NCBI GenBank assembly: GCA_016218665.1
Contig: JACRDI010000013.1
Span: forward strand, 1 to 36,546
DNA length: 36,546 nucleotides
Origin: Desulfovibrio sp.
GTDB taxonomy: Bacteria > Desulfobacterota > Desulfovibrionia > Desulfovibrionales > Desulfovibrionaceae
Direction: 5' to 3'
Positions 1-9,234 of this stretch are shown one piece after another; the stretch's first letter is position 1, and the number at the start of each line of letters is the position of its first letter. A program made the translations under genes and the position numbers. The notes under the pieces are model-generated. The model saw only the letters and a list, made by a program, of their open reading frames with translations. It did no database searches and was not told where the DNA came from.

Positions 1-1410
1 CTGTTCCCCATCGTCTGGATCGTCATCACGGCCATCTGGATCTACAACATGACCGTTGAGTCCGGCGAGTTCGAGATCATCAAGAACTCGCTCGCCAGCA
101 TCACCGAAGACCGCCGCCTGCAGGCCATCTTCATCGCCTTCGCCTTCGGTTCGTTCATCGAGGGCACGGCCGGCTTCGGCACTCCCGTGGCCATCACCGC
201 CGCCATGCTGGTGGGCCTCGGGTTCAACCCGCTGTACGCCGCGGGCATCTGCCTCATCGCCAACACCGCCCCCGTGGCCTTTGGCGCCATCGGCATCCCC
301 ATCGTCGTGGCCGCCCAGGTGACGGACATCGACATGATGAAGATCAGCGCCATCTGCGGCCGTCAGCTGCCTTTCCTGTCCGTCATCGTGCCCCTGTGGC
401 TCGCGGTGACCATGAGCGGCTGGAAGCGCGCCATGGAAGTCCTGCCTGCCTGCATCGTGGCCGGCGTGTGCTTCGCCGGCACCCAGTTCGTCATGTCCAA
501 CTTCCACGGCCCCTACCTGCCGGACATCGCCTCGGCCATCGTGACCATCATCGGCCTGTTCCTGTTCCTCAAGGTGTGGAAGCCCAAGAACGTGTGGCAC
601 TTCCCCGATGAGCCCGCCAGCGCCTGCGCCGTGACCAAGTGCAATTACTCCGCCGGCGAGGTCATCCGCGCCTGGGGTCCGTACATCATCCTGGCCTTCA
701 TGGTGCTTCTGTGGGGTCTGGACCCGGTCAAGAAGGTTCTCGACGCCATCACCCCGTTCAAGTTCGACTGGCCGGGCCTGCATAAGCTGGTCATCAAGAC
801 CGCTCCCGTCGTGGCCAAGGACGCCCCCTACGCGGCCATCTTCAAGGTCAACCTGCTTTCCGCTGCGGGCACGGCCATCCTGATCTCCGGCCTGCTGTCG
901 GTCCTCATCATCCCCAACTACAGCTTCGGCAAGGCCTTTGCCTGCCTGGGCCGCACCGTGTACCAGCTGCGCTTCCCCATCGTGACCATCGCCATGATCC
1001 TTGGCCTGGCCATCATCATGAACTACTCGGGCATGAGCTCGACCCTGGGCCTGGCCTTCACGGCCACCGGCAAGTGGTTCCCGTTCTTCGCCCCCATCCT
1101 GGGCTGGCTCGGCGTGTTCCTGACCGGTTCCGACACCTCTGCCAACGCGCTCTTCGGCTCCCTGCAGAAGACCACCGCCCAGCAGATCGGCGTCGACCCG
1201 GCCCTGTGCGTGGCCGCCAACTCCTCCGGCGGCGTCACCGGCAAGATGATCTCCCCGCAGTCCATCTCGGTGGCCACCGCGGCCTCCAACATGGTCGGCA
1301 AGGAAGGCGACATCTTCCGCTTCACGCTGAAGCACTCCATCGCCATGGTCCTCTTCGTCAGCGTGCTGACCATGCTGCAGGCCTACTCCTTGAGCTGGAT
1401 GCTGCCGTAG
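1..1410 (+). CDS. lctP: L-lactate permease (LctP family), 5'-truncated by window edge
   Basis: Integral membrane symporter that brings lactate (and related 2-hydroxyacids) into the cell with protons. The reading frame is open from base 1 (LFPIVWIVITAIWIYN...) to the TAG at 1408-1410, so the ATG at 49 is internal and the true start lies upstream of the window. About 469 residues are seen; family members have about 550, so roughly 80-100 N-terminal residues are missing. The visible part is almost entirely hydrophobic helices, with family-like segments such as FIEGTAGFGTPVAITAAML near the start and GSDTSANALFGSLQ and SSGGVTGKMISPQSI towards the end. It heads the lactate operon, and the lut genes follow after 153 bases. 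Family assignment is secure; substrate preference (L-, D-lactate or glycolate) is inferred from context. Confidence 0.95.
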   Translation: MFPIVWIVITAIWIYNMTVESGEFEIIKNSLASITEDRRLQAIFIAFAFGSFIEGTAGFGTPVAITAAMLVGLGFNPLYAAGICLIANTAPVAFGAIGIPIVVAAQVTDIDMMKISAICGRQLPFLSVIVPLWLAVTMSGWKRAMEVLPACIVAGVCFAGTQFVMSNFHGPYLPDIASAIVTIIGLFLFLKVWKPKNVWHFPDEPASACAVTKCNYSAGEVIRAWGPYIILAFMVLLWGLDPVKKVLDAITPFKFDWPGLHKLVIKTAPVVAKDAPYAAIFKVNLLSAAGTAILISGLLSVLIIPNYSFGKAFACLGRTVYQLRFPIVTIAMILGLAIIMNYSGMSSTLGLAFTATGKWFPFFAPILGWLGVFLTGSDTSANALFGSLQKTTAQQIGVDPALCVAANSSGGVTGKMISPQSISVATAASNMVGKEGDIFRFTLKHSIAMVLFVSVLTMLQAYSLSWMLP

Positions 1411-1563
1411 CCCGAACACCGCTTGAACGGAGCCGGATTCCCGCCGCGAGGCAGGGGGTCCGGCTCCCCCGAATTTCTGGCCTGGGCAGCGTTTCGCGCC
1501 GGGGCACGCGTACAAGAAGCCCTGCGCCAGGGCGGCAAACCTTACGAGAGGGGGGAACAGACC
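1411..1563 (+). other. lctP-lutC intergenic region with two stem-loops
   Basis: A 153-base spacer inside an otherwise tight operon. It holds a 9-bp perfect stem, GGAGCCGGA at 1429-1437 with TCCGGCTCC at 1459-1467 (21-base loop), and a smaller one, GCCCTG (1519-1524) with CAGGGC (1528-1533), shortly before the lutC ribosome-binding site. Neither is followed by a run of T, so they look more like mRNA-processing or stabilising structures than terminators. A role in giving lctP and lutC different expression levels is inference only. Confidence 0.45.
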
Positions 1564-2190
1564 ATGAGTGAGACCAAGCGGCTGGTTGAGCTGTTTTCCG
1601 AGAAGGCCAAGCTTGTCTCGGCCTTCGTCACCCCGGTGAAAAGCCTGGACGAGGCCCTGGCCTACACCGTGGACATTTGCGAGAAGAAGGACGCCTGCCA
1701 GATCCTCATGGCCGGGTGCGAGTTCGAACTTTCCGTTCCGGCCAGCGCCCTGTGCGACTTCAAGCCCGGCAAGGTCATCGTCGCCCCGGACCTTGACCCC
1801 GACGTCTTCGCCTCCCTCAAGGCCTGCAGCGAGAACAAGGGCATCCACTGCCTGCCCGACGGCATGCGCAAGTTCCTCGGCGGCATCGACATCGGCTTCA
1901 CCATCGCCGATGCGGGCATCGCCGAGACCGGCACCCTGCTCATCAACTCCAGGAGCGAGGAACTGCGCCTGGCCACCATGCTCTGCGAGGTGCACGTGTG
2001 CGTGCTGCGGGCCAGCACCCTGCGCGAGACCAGCTGGGAGGCCGAGGACATGGTGCGCGCCATGAGCAAGGACGGCACGGGCTACGTGGCCTTCGTCACC
2101 GGCGCTTCCCGCACGGCGGACATCGAGCGCGTGCTGGCCATCGGCGTGCACGGGCCCCTTGAACTGCACATTCTTGTTCTGGAGGACTAG
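1564..2190 (+). CDS. lutC: LUD-domain lactate utilisation protein (LutC/LldG type)
   Basis: Subunit of the LutABC-type iron-sulfur lactate dehydrogenase complex that oxidises L-lactate to pyruvate in the cytoplasm. The 208-residue product is one LUD domain, with the family signature ADAGIAETGTLLINS around residues 116-130 and the C-terminal GVHGPLELHILVLED. I chose ATG 1564 (MSETKRL) because GAGAGGGGGGAACAGACC lies just upstream and the family begins here; the frame is open back to 1423 but that part has no LUD similarity. It is followed after only three bases by the fused LutB/LutA protein. Family is clear; the precise chemical role of the LUD subunit is not settled for this group. Confidence 0.93.
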   Translation: MSETKRLVELFSEKAKLVSAFVTPVKSLDEALAYTVDICEKKDACQILMAGCEFELSVPASALCDFKPGKVIVAPDLDPDVFASLKACSENKGIHCLPDGMRKFLGGIDIGFTIADAGIAETGTLLINSRSEELRLATMLCEVHVCVLRASTLRETSWEAEDMVRAMSKDGTGYVAFVTGASRTADIERVLAIGVHGPLELHILVLED

Positions 2191-2193
2191 GCC

Positions 2194-4344
2194 ATGCAGA
2201 ACGCACGCGATCTGAAACAGTACAAGGGCGAGCTTACCGGCGCGCTGCACAACGACTTCCTGCGCGGCGCCATGGACCGCTTCGCCGTGGCCTACCGCGC
2301 GGCCCGCGCCAACGCCTTCAAGGGCATGGACCTGGACGGCCTCATCGCCGAAATAGCCAAGGGCAAGGACGAGGCCATGGCCCGCATGGACGAGCTGCTG
2401 GCCGAGTTCACCAGCAAGGCCCAAGCCCTGGGCGTCACCGTTCACGTGGCCAAGACCGCGCACGAGGCCAACGAGATCATCGGCCGCATCGCCCAGAAGG
2501 CGAACGTCAAGCGCGTGGTGAAGTCCAAGTCCATGACGGCGGAGGAGACGCTCCTCAACCACCACCTGGAGGACCTGGGCCTGGAGGTGACGGAGACCGA
2601 CCTGGGCGAATGGATCATCCAGCTCCGGCACGAGGGCCCGACCCACATGGTCATGCCCGCCATCCACCTCTCGCGCGACCAGGTGTCGGATCTCTTCAGC
2701 GACGTGACCGGCGCCAAACAGACCAACGACATCCAGAAGCTGGTCAAGGTTGCCCGGCGCGAGTTGCGGCGCAAGTACGTCGAGGCCGACATGGGCATCT
2801 CCGGCGGCAACTTCGCCATCGCCGAAACCGGCACCATCGCCCTGTGCACCAACGAGGGCAACGCCCGCCTGGTGACCACCCTGCCGCGCGTGCACGTGGC
2901 CCTGGTGGGCCTGGACAAGCTTACGCCGAGCATCAACGACGCCCTGCGGGTCATCCGCGCGCTGCCGAGAAACGCCACCGGCCAGGCCATCACCTCCTAC
3001 GTCTCCTGGATCACCGGCCCGGGCGAGTGCCAGAGCAGCGCCAACGGCAAGAAGGAGATGCACGTGGTCTTCCTGGACAACGGCCGCCGCGCCCTGGCCA
3101 AGGATCCCATGTTCTCCCAGGTGCTCCGGTGCATCCGCTGCGGGGCCTGCGCCAACGTGTGCCCGGTGTACCGCCTGGTGGGCGGCCACCAGCTGGGCCA
3201 CATCTACATCGGGGCCATCGGCCTCATCCTGACCTACTTCTACCACGGCCGCGACAAGGCCAAGAACCTGGTTCAGAACTGCATCAACTGCGGCGCGTGC
3301 AAGGCCGTGTGCGCCGGCGGCATCGACCTGCCCCGGCTCATCAAGGAGGTCCACGCGCGCATCCAGGACGAAGAGGGCCACCCGCTGCAGAGCACGCTCC
3401 TGGCCAAGGTGCTGAAGAGCCGCAAGCTCTTCCACACCCTGCTGCGCTCGGCCAAGGCCGTGCAGCGGCCCATCACCGGCGGCACCCCCTACCTGCGCCA
3501 CCTGCCCATGATCTTCGCCAAGGACCAGGGCTTCCGCGCGCTGCCCGCCATCGCCGAAACGCCTTTCCGCGACCGCTTCGAGGCCATCCGGCCCAGGGTC
3601 TCCGGGGCCAAGCTCAAGGTGGCGCTGTTCAGCGGCTGCGTGCAGGACTTCGTGTACCCCGAGCAGGCCGAGGCCGCGGTGAAGATCCTGGCCAGGCACA
3701 ACGTCGAGGTGGTCTTCCCCATGGACCAGTCCTGCTGCGGCCTGCCCGTGCAGATGATGGGCGAGCGCGAGGCTTCCCGCTCCGTGGCCGAGCAGAACGT
3801 GGCCGCCTTCGACCCCGCCGGCTGCGACTACATCCTGACGCTGTGCGCCTCCTGCGCCTCGCACCTCAAGCACGGCTACCCGGACATCCTGGGCAAGGAC
3901 CCCAGGCAGGCCGTGAAGGTGCAGCAGTTCGCCGACAAGGTCATCGACTTCAGCTCCTTCGTGCACGACGTGCTCAAGGTGAAGGCCGAGAGCTTCGCGG
4001 GGGACGGCAAGAAGACCACCTACCACGCGCCCTGCCACCTCTGCCGCGGCCTGGGCGTCACCGAGGCCCCGCGCGCCCTCATGGCCACGGCCGGCCTGAA
4101 CTATCTGCCCGCCGAGGAGGAGGACGTGTGCTGCGGCTTCGGCGGCACCTATTCCATGAAGTTCCCCGAGCTCTCCGCCGAGCTCTTGAAGAAAAAGCTT
4201 GCGAACGCGGAGAGTACCGGGGCAGAATTGCTGCTCACCGACTGCCCGGGCTGCATCATGCAGCTGCGCGGCGGGCTTGAGGCCAAGGGCAGCGCCATGA
4301 AGGTCGCCCACGTGGCCGAAGCCCTGGCCCAGCGGCTGAAGTAG
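2194..4344 (+). CDS. Fused LUD - 2[4Fe-4S] ferredoxin - CCG-domain lactate dehydrogenase subunit (LutB+LutA type)
   Basis: Main electron-transfer subunit of the L-lactate dehydrogenase. The 716 residues contain, in order: an N-terminal LUD domain (about 60-300, with ISGGNFAIAETGTIALCTNEG), two ferredoxin motifs CIRCGACANVCPVY and CINCGACKAVCAGG (about 310-375), and two CCG (heterodisulfide-reductase-like) cysteine modules (about 470-710; SCCGLP...CASCASH and APCHLC...CCGFGG...CPGC). Bacillus carries these as separate LutB and LutA; the fusion matches the arrangement in Desulfovibrio vulgaris (DVU3033, next to the lutC-like DVU3032). The start ATG follows the lutC stop by three bases, with GGAGG inside the lutC end, so the two are translationally linked. 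All expected cysteines are present, so the enzyme looks intact. Electron acceptor in the membrane is not visible from sequence. Confidence 0.93.
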   Translation: MQNARDLKQYKGELTGALHNDFLRGAMDRFAVAYRAARANAFKGMDLDGLIAEIAKGKDEAMARMDELLAEFTSKAQALGVTVHVAKTAHEANEIIGRIAQKANVKRVVKSKSMTAEETLLNHHLEDLGLEVTETDLGEWIIQLRHEGPTHMVMPAIHLSRDQVSDLFSDVTGAKQTNDIQKLVKVARRELRRKYVEADMGISGGNFAIAETGTIALCTNEGNARLVTTLPRVHVALVGLDKLTPSINDALRVIRALPRNATGQAITSYVSWITGPGECQSSANGKKEMHVVFLDNGRRALAKDPMFSQVLRCIRCGACANVCPVYRLVGGHQLGHIYIGAIGLILTYFYHGRDKAKNLVQNCINCGACKAVCAGGIDLPRLIKEVHARIQDEEGHPLQSTLLAKVLKSRKLFHTLLRSAKAVQRPITGGTPYLRHLPMIFAKDQGFRALPAIAETPFRDRFEAIRPRVSGAKLKVALFSGCVQDFVYPEQAEAAVKILARHNVEVVFPMDQSCCGLPVQMMGEREASRSVAEQNVAAFDPAGCDYILTLCASCASHLKHGYPDILGKDPRQAVKVQQFADKVIDFSSFVHDVLKVKAESFAGDGKKTTYHAPCHLCRGLGVTEAPRALMATAGLNYLPAEEEDVCCGFGGTYSMKFPELSAELLKKKLANAESTGAELLLTDCPGCIMQLRGGLEAKGSAMKVAHVAEALAQRLK

Positions 4345-4387
4345 CCGCCCGGCGGACGCATCCCCCCTTGGATTGGAGGTTGGCAGC

Positions 4388-5404
4388 ATGAAGGAAGTGC
4401 GCAAACACGCCCGCGAGCTCATGGAGGGCTACTGCAAGGTCTGCCCCGTGTGCAACGGCAAGGCCTGCGCCGGGGAAGTCCCCGGAATGGGCGGCCTCGG
4501 CACGGGGTCCTCGTTCATGAACAACGTCACGGCCCTCTCGGGCCTGCGTTTCAACATGCGCCTGGTGCACGGGGTGGAGCAGCCCGACACCGCCTGCGAG
4601 GTGCTGGGCCTCAAGCTGGCCATGCCCGTGCTGGCCGCGCCCATCGGCGGCGTCAGCTTCAACATGGGCGGCAAGGTTACCGAGGGCGACTACGTGGAGG
4701 CCGTGCTGGGCGGCTGCGTGGACAAGGGCGTGGTGGGCGGCACCGGCGACGGCGTGCCCCCCTTCATCCACGAGACCGGCTTCGCGGCCATCCAGGCCCT
4801 GGGCGGGGCGGGCATCCCGTTCATCAAGCCCTGGGAGGACAAGGAGCTCTTCGAGAAACTGGACCGCGCCGTGGCCACGGGCGCCAAGGTCGTCGGCATG
4901 GACATAGACGCCGCCGGCCTGGTGACCCTGCGCCTCATGGGCCGGCCCGTGGGCCCCAAGCCCATCGAGAAGCTCAAGGACATCATCGCCCACGTGCAGG
5001 CCAAGTTCGTCATCAAGGGCATCATGACCCCGGACGACGCCAAGCGCGCCGTGGACGCCGGGGCCGCGGGCATCGTGGTCTCCAATCATGGCGGCCGCGT
5101 GCTGGACCACACCCCCGGCACGGCCGAGGCCCTGCCGCTGATCGCCCGCGCGGTGAAGGGGCAGATCGCCATCCTGGCCGACGGCGGCGTGCGCTCCGGC
5201 GGCGACGTGCTCAAGATGCTGGCCCAGGGAGCCGACGCCGTGATGATCGGCCGGCCCGTGGCCATCGCCGCCATGGGCGGCCTGCGCGAGGGCGTGGGCA
5301 AGTACCTGGACCAGGTGCGCGGCGAGTTGGTGCAGGCCATGATCCTCACCGGTTGCGCTGGCGTGGCCGATGTGGACGGACGGGTTCTGTTCCAAAGCAC
5401 GTAA
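4388..5404 (+). CDS. FMN-dependent alpha-hydroxy-acid dehydrogenase family protein
   Basis: A 338-residue TIM-barrel flavoprotein of the lactate oxidase / glycolate oxidase superfamily, expected to oxidise a 2-hydroxyacid to a 2-oxoacid using FMN. Visible are SNHGGRVLD (about residues 230-238; catalytic His and substrate-binding Arg), MDIDAAG (active-site Asp) and the FMN-phosphate loop [17 protein letters not shown]...IGRPV. It differs from classical members by a short N-terminus with four cysteines in [20 protein letters not shown] (residues 15-34) and by lack of the usual N-terminal FGY tyrosine segment. Start ATG 4388 has GGAGG eight bases upstream; the TTG at 4373 would overlap that site. 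It directly follows the lut genes, so lactate is the likely but unproven substrate. A second possibility is another hydroxyacid or a reductase role. Confidence 0.85.
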   Translation: MKEVRKHARELMEGYCKVCPVCNGKACAGEVPGMGGLGTGSSFMNNVTALSGLRFNMRLVHGVEQPDTACEVLGLKLAMPVLAAPIGGVSFNMGGKVTEGDYVEAVLGGCVDKGVVGGTGDGVPPFIHETGFAAIQALGGAGIPFIKPWEDKELFEKLDRAVATGAKVVGMDIDAAGLVTLRLMGRPVGPKPIEKLKDIIAHVQAKFVIKGIMTPDDAKRAVDAGAAGIVVSNHGGRVLDHTPGTAEALPLIARAVKGQIAILADGGVRSGGDVLKMLAQGADAVMIGRPVAIAAMGGLREGVGKYLDQVRGELVQAMILTGCAGVADVDGRVLFQST

Positions 5405-5414
5405 AGGAGACGAA

Positions 5415-6980
5415 ATGGCGCAGGCGGAATCTGCACGGGCCGCGCAGGCCCCGGCGTTCTGCGGCATGGCCGTTGCCCTTGTGGCCCTTGTGGCGCCCTC
5501 CGGCGCGCAGTGGGCGTTCCAGAATACTCCGTTCTCAGTGGGGCTGCCGCAGGTTGCGGCAGCCCTTTTGCTTGGCGCGCTGGCCTTCGCCCTGACCTAT
5601 CTGCGGGAGTGGAAGACCGCCCAGCGTCTGGCCGCCCTCCGGTCGGCCCTGGGCGCCAGGGCCGCGGCAGGGGGCGACCCGCTCTCCGCGCTGGAGGCGG
5701 CGCTCCAGACCATGGGCGCGGAGCTCAAGCACCAGGCCGGGCTGGCCCAGGGCATCCTGGGCGGCCTGCCCATGCCGTTTTTGCTGGTGGACGAGAAGGA
5801 GCGCGCCGTGTGCTCCAACCCGGAATGCCTGGAGATGCTGGAGCTCTCCGGCAGGCCGGAGGACTACTACGGCCAGACCCTGGCCCAGATCTTCTACAAC
5901 GACCCCTCGCGCAAGACGGCTGTGGGCCGCAGCATCGGCGGTGGCGAGGTGTTCCGCAACCTTGAGGTGGAGATCAAGGGCCACCGCGGCGGCGTGCGCA
6001 ACGTGCTGGCCAACGTCTTTCCCCTGTACGACCTGGACCGCCGCTGCATCGGCGGGCTGTGCCTGTACCTGGACATGACCCTGCTCAAGCAGAAGGAGCA
6101 GGTCATCGTGGACAAGAGCGCCGCCATCGAGCGCACGGCCCTGGAGGCCAACGCCCTGTGCCAGCGCCTGCGCGAGGCCTCGCGCCAGCTTTCGGAGAGC
6201 ATCGGCCAGACGGCCGGCGGCAGCGGGGCCCAGAAGTCCCGCGTGGCCGAGATCGGCGTGTCCATGGAGCAGATGAGCGGGGCGGTGGTGGAGGTGGCGC
6301 GCAGCGCCGCCGGGGCCTCCGCCGGGGCCGAGGAGGCGCGCAGGCTGGCCGACGAGGGCGCGCGCGCCGTGGCCGACGTCATCACGGCCATCGAAGACGT
6401 TTCCGAGCGCACCGGCGCCATGCGCCAGAGCCTCACCGAGCTGGACGGCCAGGTGGCGGGCATCGGCCAGATCCTGGACGTCATCAGCGACATTGCCGAC
6501 CAGACCAACCTGCTGGCGCTCAATGCCGCCATCGAGGCCGCGAGAGCCGGCGACGCAGGCAGAGGCTTCGCCGTTGTGGCCGACGAAGTGCGCAAGCTGG
6601 CGGAAAAGACCCAGCGCGCCACCAGCGAGGTGGGCAGCGCCATCGGCTCCGTGCAGCAAGGGGCGCGACGCGTGGTGGAGGGCATGGCCGGGGCCGCCCA
6701 GGCCGTGGAGCGCAGCACCCGGCTCGCCGACGGCGCGGGCGGCAGCCTGCGCGAGATCCTGCGCCTGAGCCAGGGCAGCGCCGACCAGGTGCGCAGCATC
6801 GCCACCGCCAGCGAGGAGCAGTCCGCCGCGGCGGAGGAGATCAGCCGTTCCGTGGACGAGGTGCGCGGCGTTTCCGAGCACATCGCCCGGGACATGGACC
6901 AGGCGGAGCTGGCCGTGCGGGAGCTTGTCCAGCTCTCGTCCGAGCTTGAGGAACTCATTTCCAAAATGCAGTCCTGCTGA
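5415..6980 (+). CDS. Methyl-accepting chemotaxis protein with cytoplasmic PAS domain
   Basis: Chemoreceptor of 521 residues that should control CheA. Two membrane helices lie close together near the N-terminus (about 16-33 and 43-62) with no room for a periplasmic ligand domain; a PAS domain follows (about 105-225, [19 protein letters not shown]...), then the coiled-coil signalling domain with the conserved tip [18 protein letters not shown] (about 361-378). There is no CheR-docking pentapeptide; the chain ends ISKMQSC. Start ATG 5415 is preceded by AAAGGAG and lies ten bases after the FMN dehydrogenase stop, so it is probably co-transcribed with the lactate genes. A receptor of this architecture typically senses internal redox or energy state, which fits a lactate-metabolism operon; the ligand or cofactor is unknown. 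Confidence 0.93.
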   Translation: MAQAESARAAQAPAFCGMAVALVALVAPSGAQWAFQNTPFSVGLPQVAAALLLGALAFALTYLREWKTAQRLAALRSALGARAAAGGDPLSALEAALQTMGAELKHQAGLAQGILGGLPMPFLLVDEKERAVCSNPECLEMLELSGRPEDYYGQTLAQIFYNDPSRKTAVGRSIGGGEVFRNLEVEIKGHRGGVRNVLANVFPLYDLDRRCIGGLCLYLDMTLLKQKEQVIVDKSAAIERTALEANALCQRLREASRQLSESIGQTAGGSGAQKSRVAEIGVSMEQMSGAVVEVARSAAGASAGAEEARRLADEGARAVADVITAIEDVSERTGAMRQSLTELDGQVAGIGQILDVISDIADQTNLLALNAAIEAARAGDAGRGFAVVADEVRKLAEKTQRATSEVGSAIGSVQQGARRVVEGMAGAAQAVERSTRLADGAGGSLREILRLSQGSADQVRSIATASEEQSAAAEEISRSVDEVRGVSEHIARDMDQAELAVRELVQLSSELEELISKMQSC

Positions 6981-7009
6981 GGCAGGCCGTACACAAGGAG
7001 ACCCCGGAT

Positions 7010-7312
7010 ATGATCAAGCACATCGTCATGTGGACGCTGAAGGACAGCGCCGAAGGCGCGGACCGCGCCGCCAACGCCAAAAAGATGAAGGACATGCTCG
7101 AAGCCCTGCCCGGCCTCATCCCCTGCCTCAAGAAGCTTGAGGTGGGCGTCGACGTGTTCGCGGCCTCTCCGGCCTGCGACGTTGTCCTGTACTCCGAGTT
7201 CGCCACCCGCGCCGATCTGGACGCCTACCAGGTCCACCCGGAGCACCAGAAGGTGGTCGGCTTCGTGAAGCAGGTGGTGGCTGCGCGCAGCGTGCTGGAC
7301 TACGAAGTCTAA
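7010..7312 (+). CDS. Dabb (stress-responsive alpha/beta barrel) domain protein
   Basis: A 100-residue protein that starts MIKHIVMWTLKD and contains the Dabb signature DVVLYSEFATRADLDAYQVH followed by PEHQKVV. Dabb proteins are dimeric ferredoxin-like barrels; some are plant stress proteins or cyclases, but most bacterial members have no known reaction. AAGGAG precedes the ATG. The gene sits 29 bases after the chemoreceptor stop and is the last gene before the terminator at 7332, so it probably belongs to the lactate operon. The family call is good; the function is unknown. Confidence 0.88.
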   Translation: MIKHIVMWTLKDSAEGADRAANAKKMKDMLEALPGLIPCLKKLEVGVDVFAASPACDVVLYSEFATRADLDAYQVHPEHQKVVGFVKQVVAARSVLDYEV

Positions 7313-7331
7313 TCCCTGTTTTACGTATTCC

Positions 7332-7361
7332 AAGGGCCCGGATTCCGGGCCTTTTGTTTTT
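7332..7361 (+). terminator. Rho-independent terminator of the lactate operon
   Basis: Stem AAGGGCCCGG (7332-7341) pairs with CCGGGCCTTT (7345-7354; one G-T pair) around a 3-base loop, then TTGTTTTTCTT. It lies 20 bases after the Dabb gene stop. Confidence 0.9.
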
Positions 7362-7453
7362 CTTGCCTCAAGGCGCCACGGGGAGTAGGATTGATTCTGT
7401 ATATCTCGCATCGGTTTTTGTAATTTCGCGAATATTTCTTATCCGAGGCCTTT

Positions 7454-8641
7454 ATGGAGAATCACGACATCCCCCACAGCGCCCCCCACAGCCCTGGCGT
7501 GCCCGATGTGCGCGAACTGCTGGAACTGGCCGGCCTGCATGCCGAGGAACTGCCCGAAGGCTCCCTTGAAGGCGAGCAGGGCTACGCCGAGGTTCTGTAC
7601 CTGCTGACGCGCATGCGTTTCAGTTCCGAGGAGGCCCTGCTTTTCTGGGACGAGATCCTGCGCCATCACCAGGGGCTCAACCTCATCCTCGGGCGCGACG
7701 TGGGCATCCGCGTGGCCGTGTGCGACTACTTCACCAACCTGCACCCCAAGATGCGCGACCCCGTCATCGTGGAGGTGCAGGTGCTGCTGCAGAAGGAGCA
7801 GGGGGCCCTGGTGGACGAGCTCACCGGCCTCTACAACCGGCGCTACTTCAACGACGCCATCGGCCGCGAGGTGGAGCGCTTCAAGCGTTTCGGCCAGCGC
7901 TTTTCCCTGCTGATGCTCGACGTGGACCACTTCAAGCGCTTCAACGACACCCACGGCCACCTGGCGGGAGACGACGCCCTGCGGACCGTGGGCCAGGCGC
8001 TCCAGAACACCGCGCGCAGCTTCGACCACGTGGTGCGCTACGGCGGTGAGGAGTTCGCCCTCATCCTGCCCCACACCGACGCCGTCCAGGCCATTGCCGC
8101 GGCGGAGCGCATGCGCTCGGCCATCGCCGCCACGCCCGTGCGGGTGAACGGCCAGCCCGTTCCCATCACCGTGAGCGTGGGCGCGGCCACCTTCCCGGAA
8201 GACGCCATCAACGCCCGCGACCTGGTGTCCCGCGCGGACGAGGCCCTGTACGAGGCCAAGCGCACCCGGAACGCCGCCTGCTCATTTTCCGAGCGCAACC
8301 GCCGCTTCCCGCGCGCGCCCATCAACCTGGTGGTGCTCTTCACCAGCCAGGGGGGCCAGCCCGCAAGCGAACCCGTGCGCGTCACCGCCATGAACGTCAG
8401 CTTCGGCGGCATGCTCTGCCTCTCGCCCACGCCCATCCTGCCCGGAACCAAGGTGGAGGTGGCCCTGGACGTGGAGGCCCCCTCGCAGCGCGGCCTGCGC
8501 GTCTCCGCCCGGGTGGTGCGCCTGGAGCGCGAAAGCGACGAGTCCGGCTTCTCCGTGGCCCTGGCCTTCAGCCTGGGCACCCAGGAGGAACGCCGCGACC
8601 TGGTGCGCCTGGTGGAGCTGAACGAAAGCAGGCCCCTGTAG
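7454..8641 (+). CDS. Diguanylate cyclase (GGDEF) with C-terminal PilZ domain
   Basis: Cytoplasmic enzyme of 395 residues that makes c-di-GMP from two GTP and probably also binds it. The N-terminal 110 residues are helical and unassigned. The GGDEF domain (about 118-275) has [12 protein letters not shown], the metal-binding DVDHFK and an intact active site GGEEF at 197-201; RSFD at 188-191, five residues before it, is the RxxD inhibitory site. The C-terminal PilZ domain (about 283-385) has the c-di-GMP binding motifs RRFPR (283-287) and NVSFGG (314-319). No membrane helix. The ATG is six bases after GAGG. It is a single gene between the terminator at 7332 and queF, preceded by a short AT-rich stretch (about 7385-7445) that may hold its promoter, though I could not place hexamers with confidence. 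Confidence 0.93.
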   Translation: MENHDIPHSAPHSPGVPDVRELLELAGLHAEELPEGSLEGEQGYAEVLYLLTRMRFSSEEALLFWDEILRHHQGLNLILGRDVGIRVAVCDYFTNLHPKMRDPVIVEVQVLLQKEQGALVDELTGLYNRRYFNDAIGREVERFKRFGQRFSLLMLDVDHFKRFNDTHGHLAGDDALRTVGQALQNTARSFDHVVRYGGEEFALILPHTDAVQAIAAAERMRSAIAATPVRVNGQPVPITVSVGAATFPEDAINARDLVSRADEALYEAKRTRNAACSFSERNRRFPRAPINLVVLFTSQGGQPASEPVRVTAMNVSFGGMLCLSPTPILPGTKVEVALDVEAPSQRGLRVSARVVRLERESDESGFSVALAFSLGTQEERRDLVRLVELNESRPL

Positions 8642-8692
8642 CGCGCTTCCGCCTTCTGCCGAACCTCTCCCGGTTACCGGCCGCAAAATCCC

Positions 8693-8721
8693 TTGGCGTC
8701 CGGCGCGCTCTGGGGTATGCG
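8693..8721 (+). promoter_or_regulatory. Predicted sigma-70-type promoter of queF
   Basis: TTGGCG (8693-8698), a 17-base spacer, TATGCG (8716-8721), giving a leader of about 60 bases before the queF ATG. The spacer begins TCCGGCGCGCT, nearly the same as in the promoter predicted upstream of the ilvN-like gene (31130-31157, minus strand). Confidence 0.5.
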
Positions 8722-8790
8722 GCAGGAGCGGGACACGGCCCGGCTTTTCCGCCAGCCCGCGCGAACATCCCTCACTTTCAGGAGCAGCAT

Positions 8791-9234
8791 ATGAGCAACG
8801 ACGACGTCTCCAGCCTGAAGCACCTCGGCTCCGGCAAGACCAGCTACGCCTTCGAGCAGCCCACCGCCGACATCCTTGAGGCTTTCCCCAACAAGTATCC
8901 CAACCGGGACTACCAGATCCGCTTCGAGCACCCGGAGTTCACCAGCCTGTGCCCCAAGACCGGCCAGCCGGACTTCGCCACCATCGAGATCACCTACATC
9001 CCGGACCAGCTCTGCATCGAGACCAAGTCCCTGAAACTCTACTTCACCGCCTACCGCAACCACGGCTCGTTCATGGAGACCATCACCAACAAGATCCTGG
9101 ACGACCTGGTGAGCGTGTGCCACCCGCGCATGATGCAGGTGGTGGCCATGTTCAACCCGCGCGGCGGCACCAGCCTCACCGTCACCGCCGAGCACTATAA
9201 GGACAACTCCGCGCCCATCGAGACGCAGTTCTAG
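8791..9234 (+). CDS. queF: NADPH-dependent 7-cyano-7-deazaguanine (preQ0) reductase
   Basis: Reduces the nitrile of preQ0 to the amine preQ1, the last free-base step in queuosine precursor synthesis; cytoplasmic T-fold enzyme. The 147-residue length fits the short (YkvM/type I) class. Visible are the nucleophilic cysteine C54 in [12 protein letters not shown], the family motif ETKSLKLY (77-84) and HGSFMETIT (91-99). AGGAG precedes the ATG. It is convergent with queC-queE-queD, so the pathway genes are close but in two transcription units. Assignment is secure. Confidence 0.96.
   Translation: MSNDDVSSLKHLGSGKTSYAFEQPTADILEAFPNKYPNRDYQIRFEHPEFTSLCPKTGQPDFATIEITYIPDQLCIETKSLKLYFTAYRNHGSFMETITNKILDDLVSVCHPRMMQVVAMFNPRGGTSLTVTAEHYKDNSAPIETQF

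Noticed and set aside
4256..5467. 403-codon minus-strand frame opposite the FMN dehydrogenase gene, and similar long frames opposite other genes
   Set aside because: Same codon-bias artefact; no ribosome-binding site or domain, and the plus-strand gene is certain.
8642..8790. Possible preQ1 riboswitch before queF (CCCGGTTACCGG...CAAAATCCC)
   Set aside because: No preQ1-I pseudoknot pattern with the A-rich tail pairing into the stem, and the predicted promoter at 8693-8721 lies downstream of this sequence, so it would not be transcribed from there.
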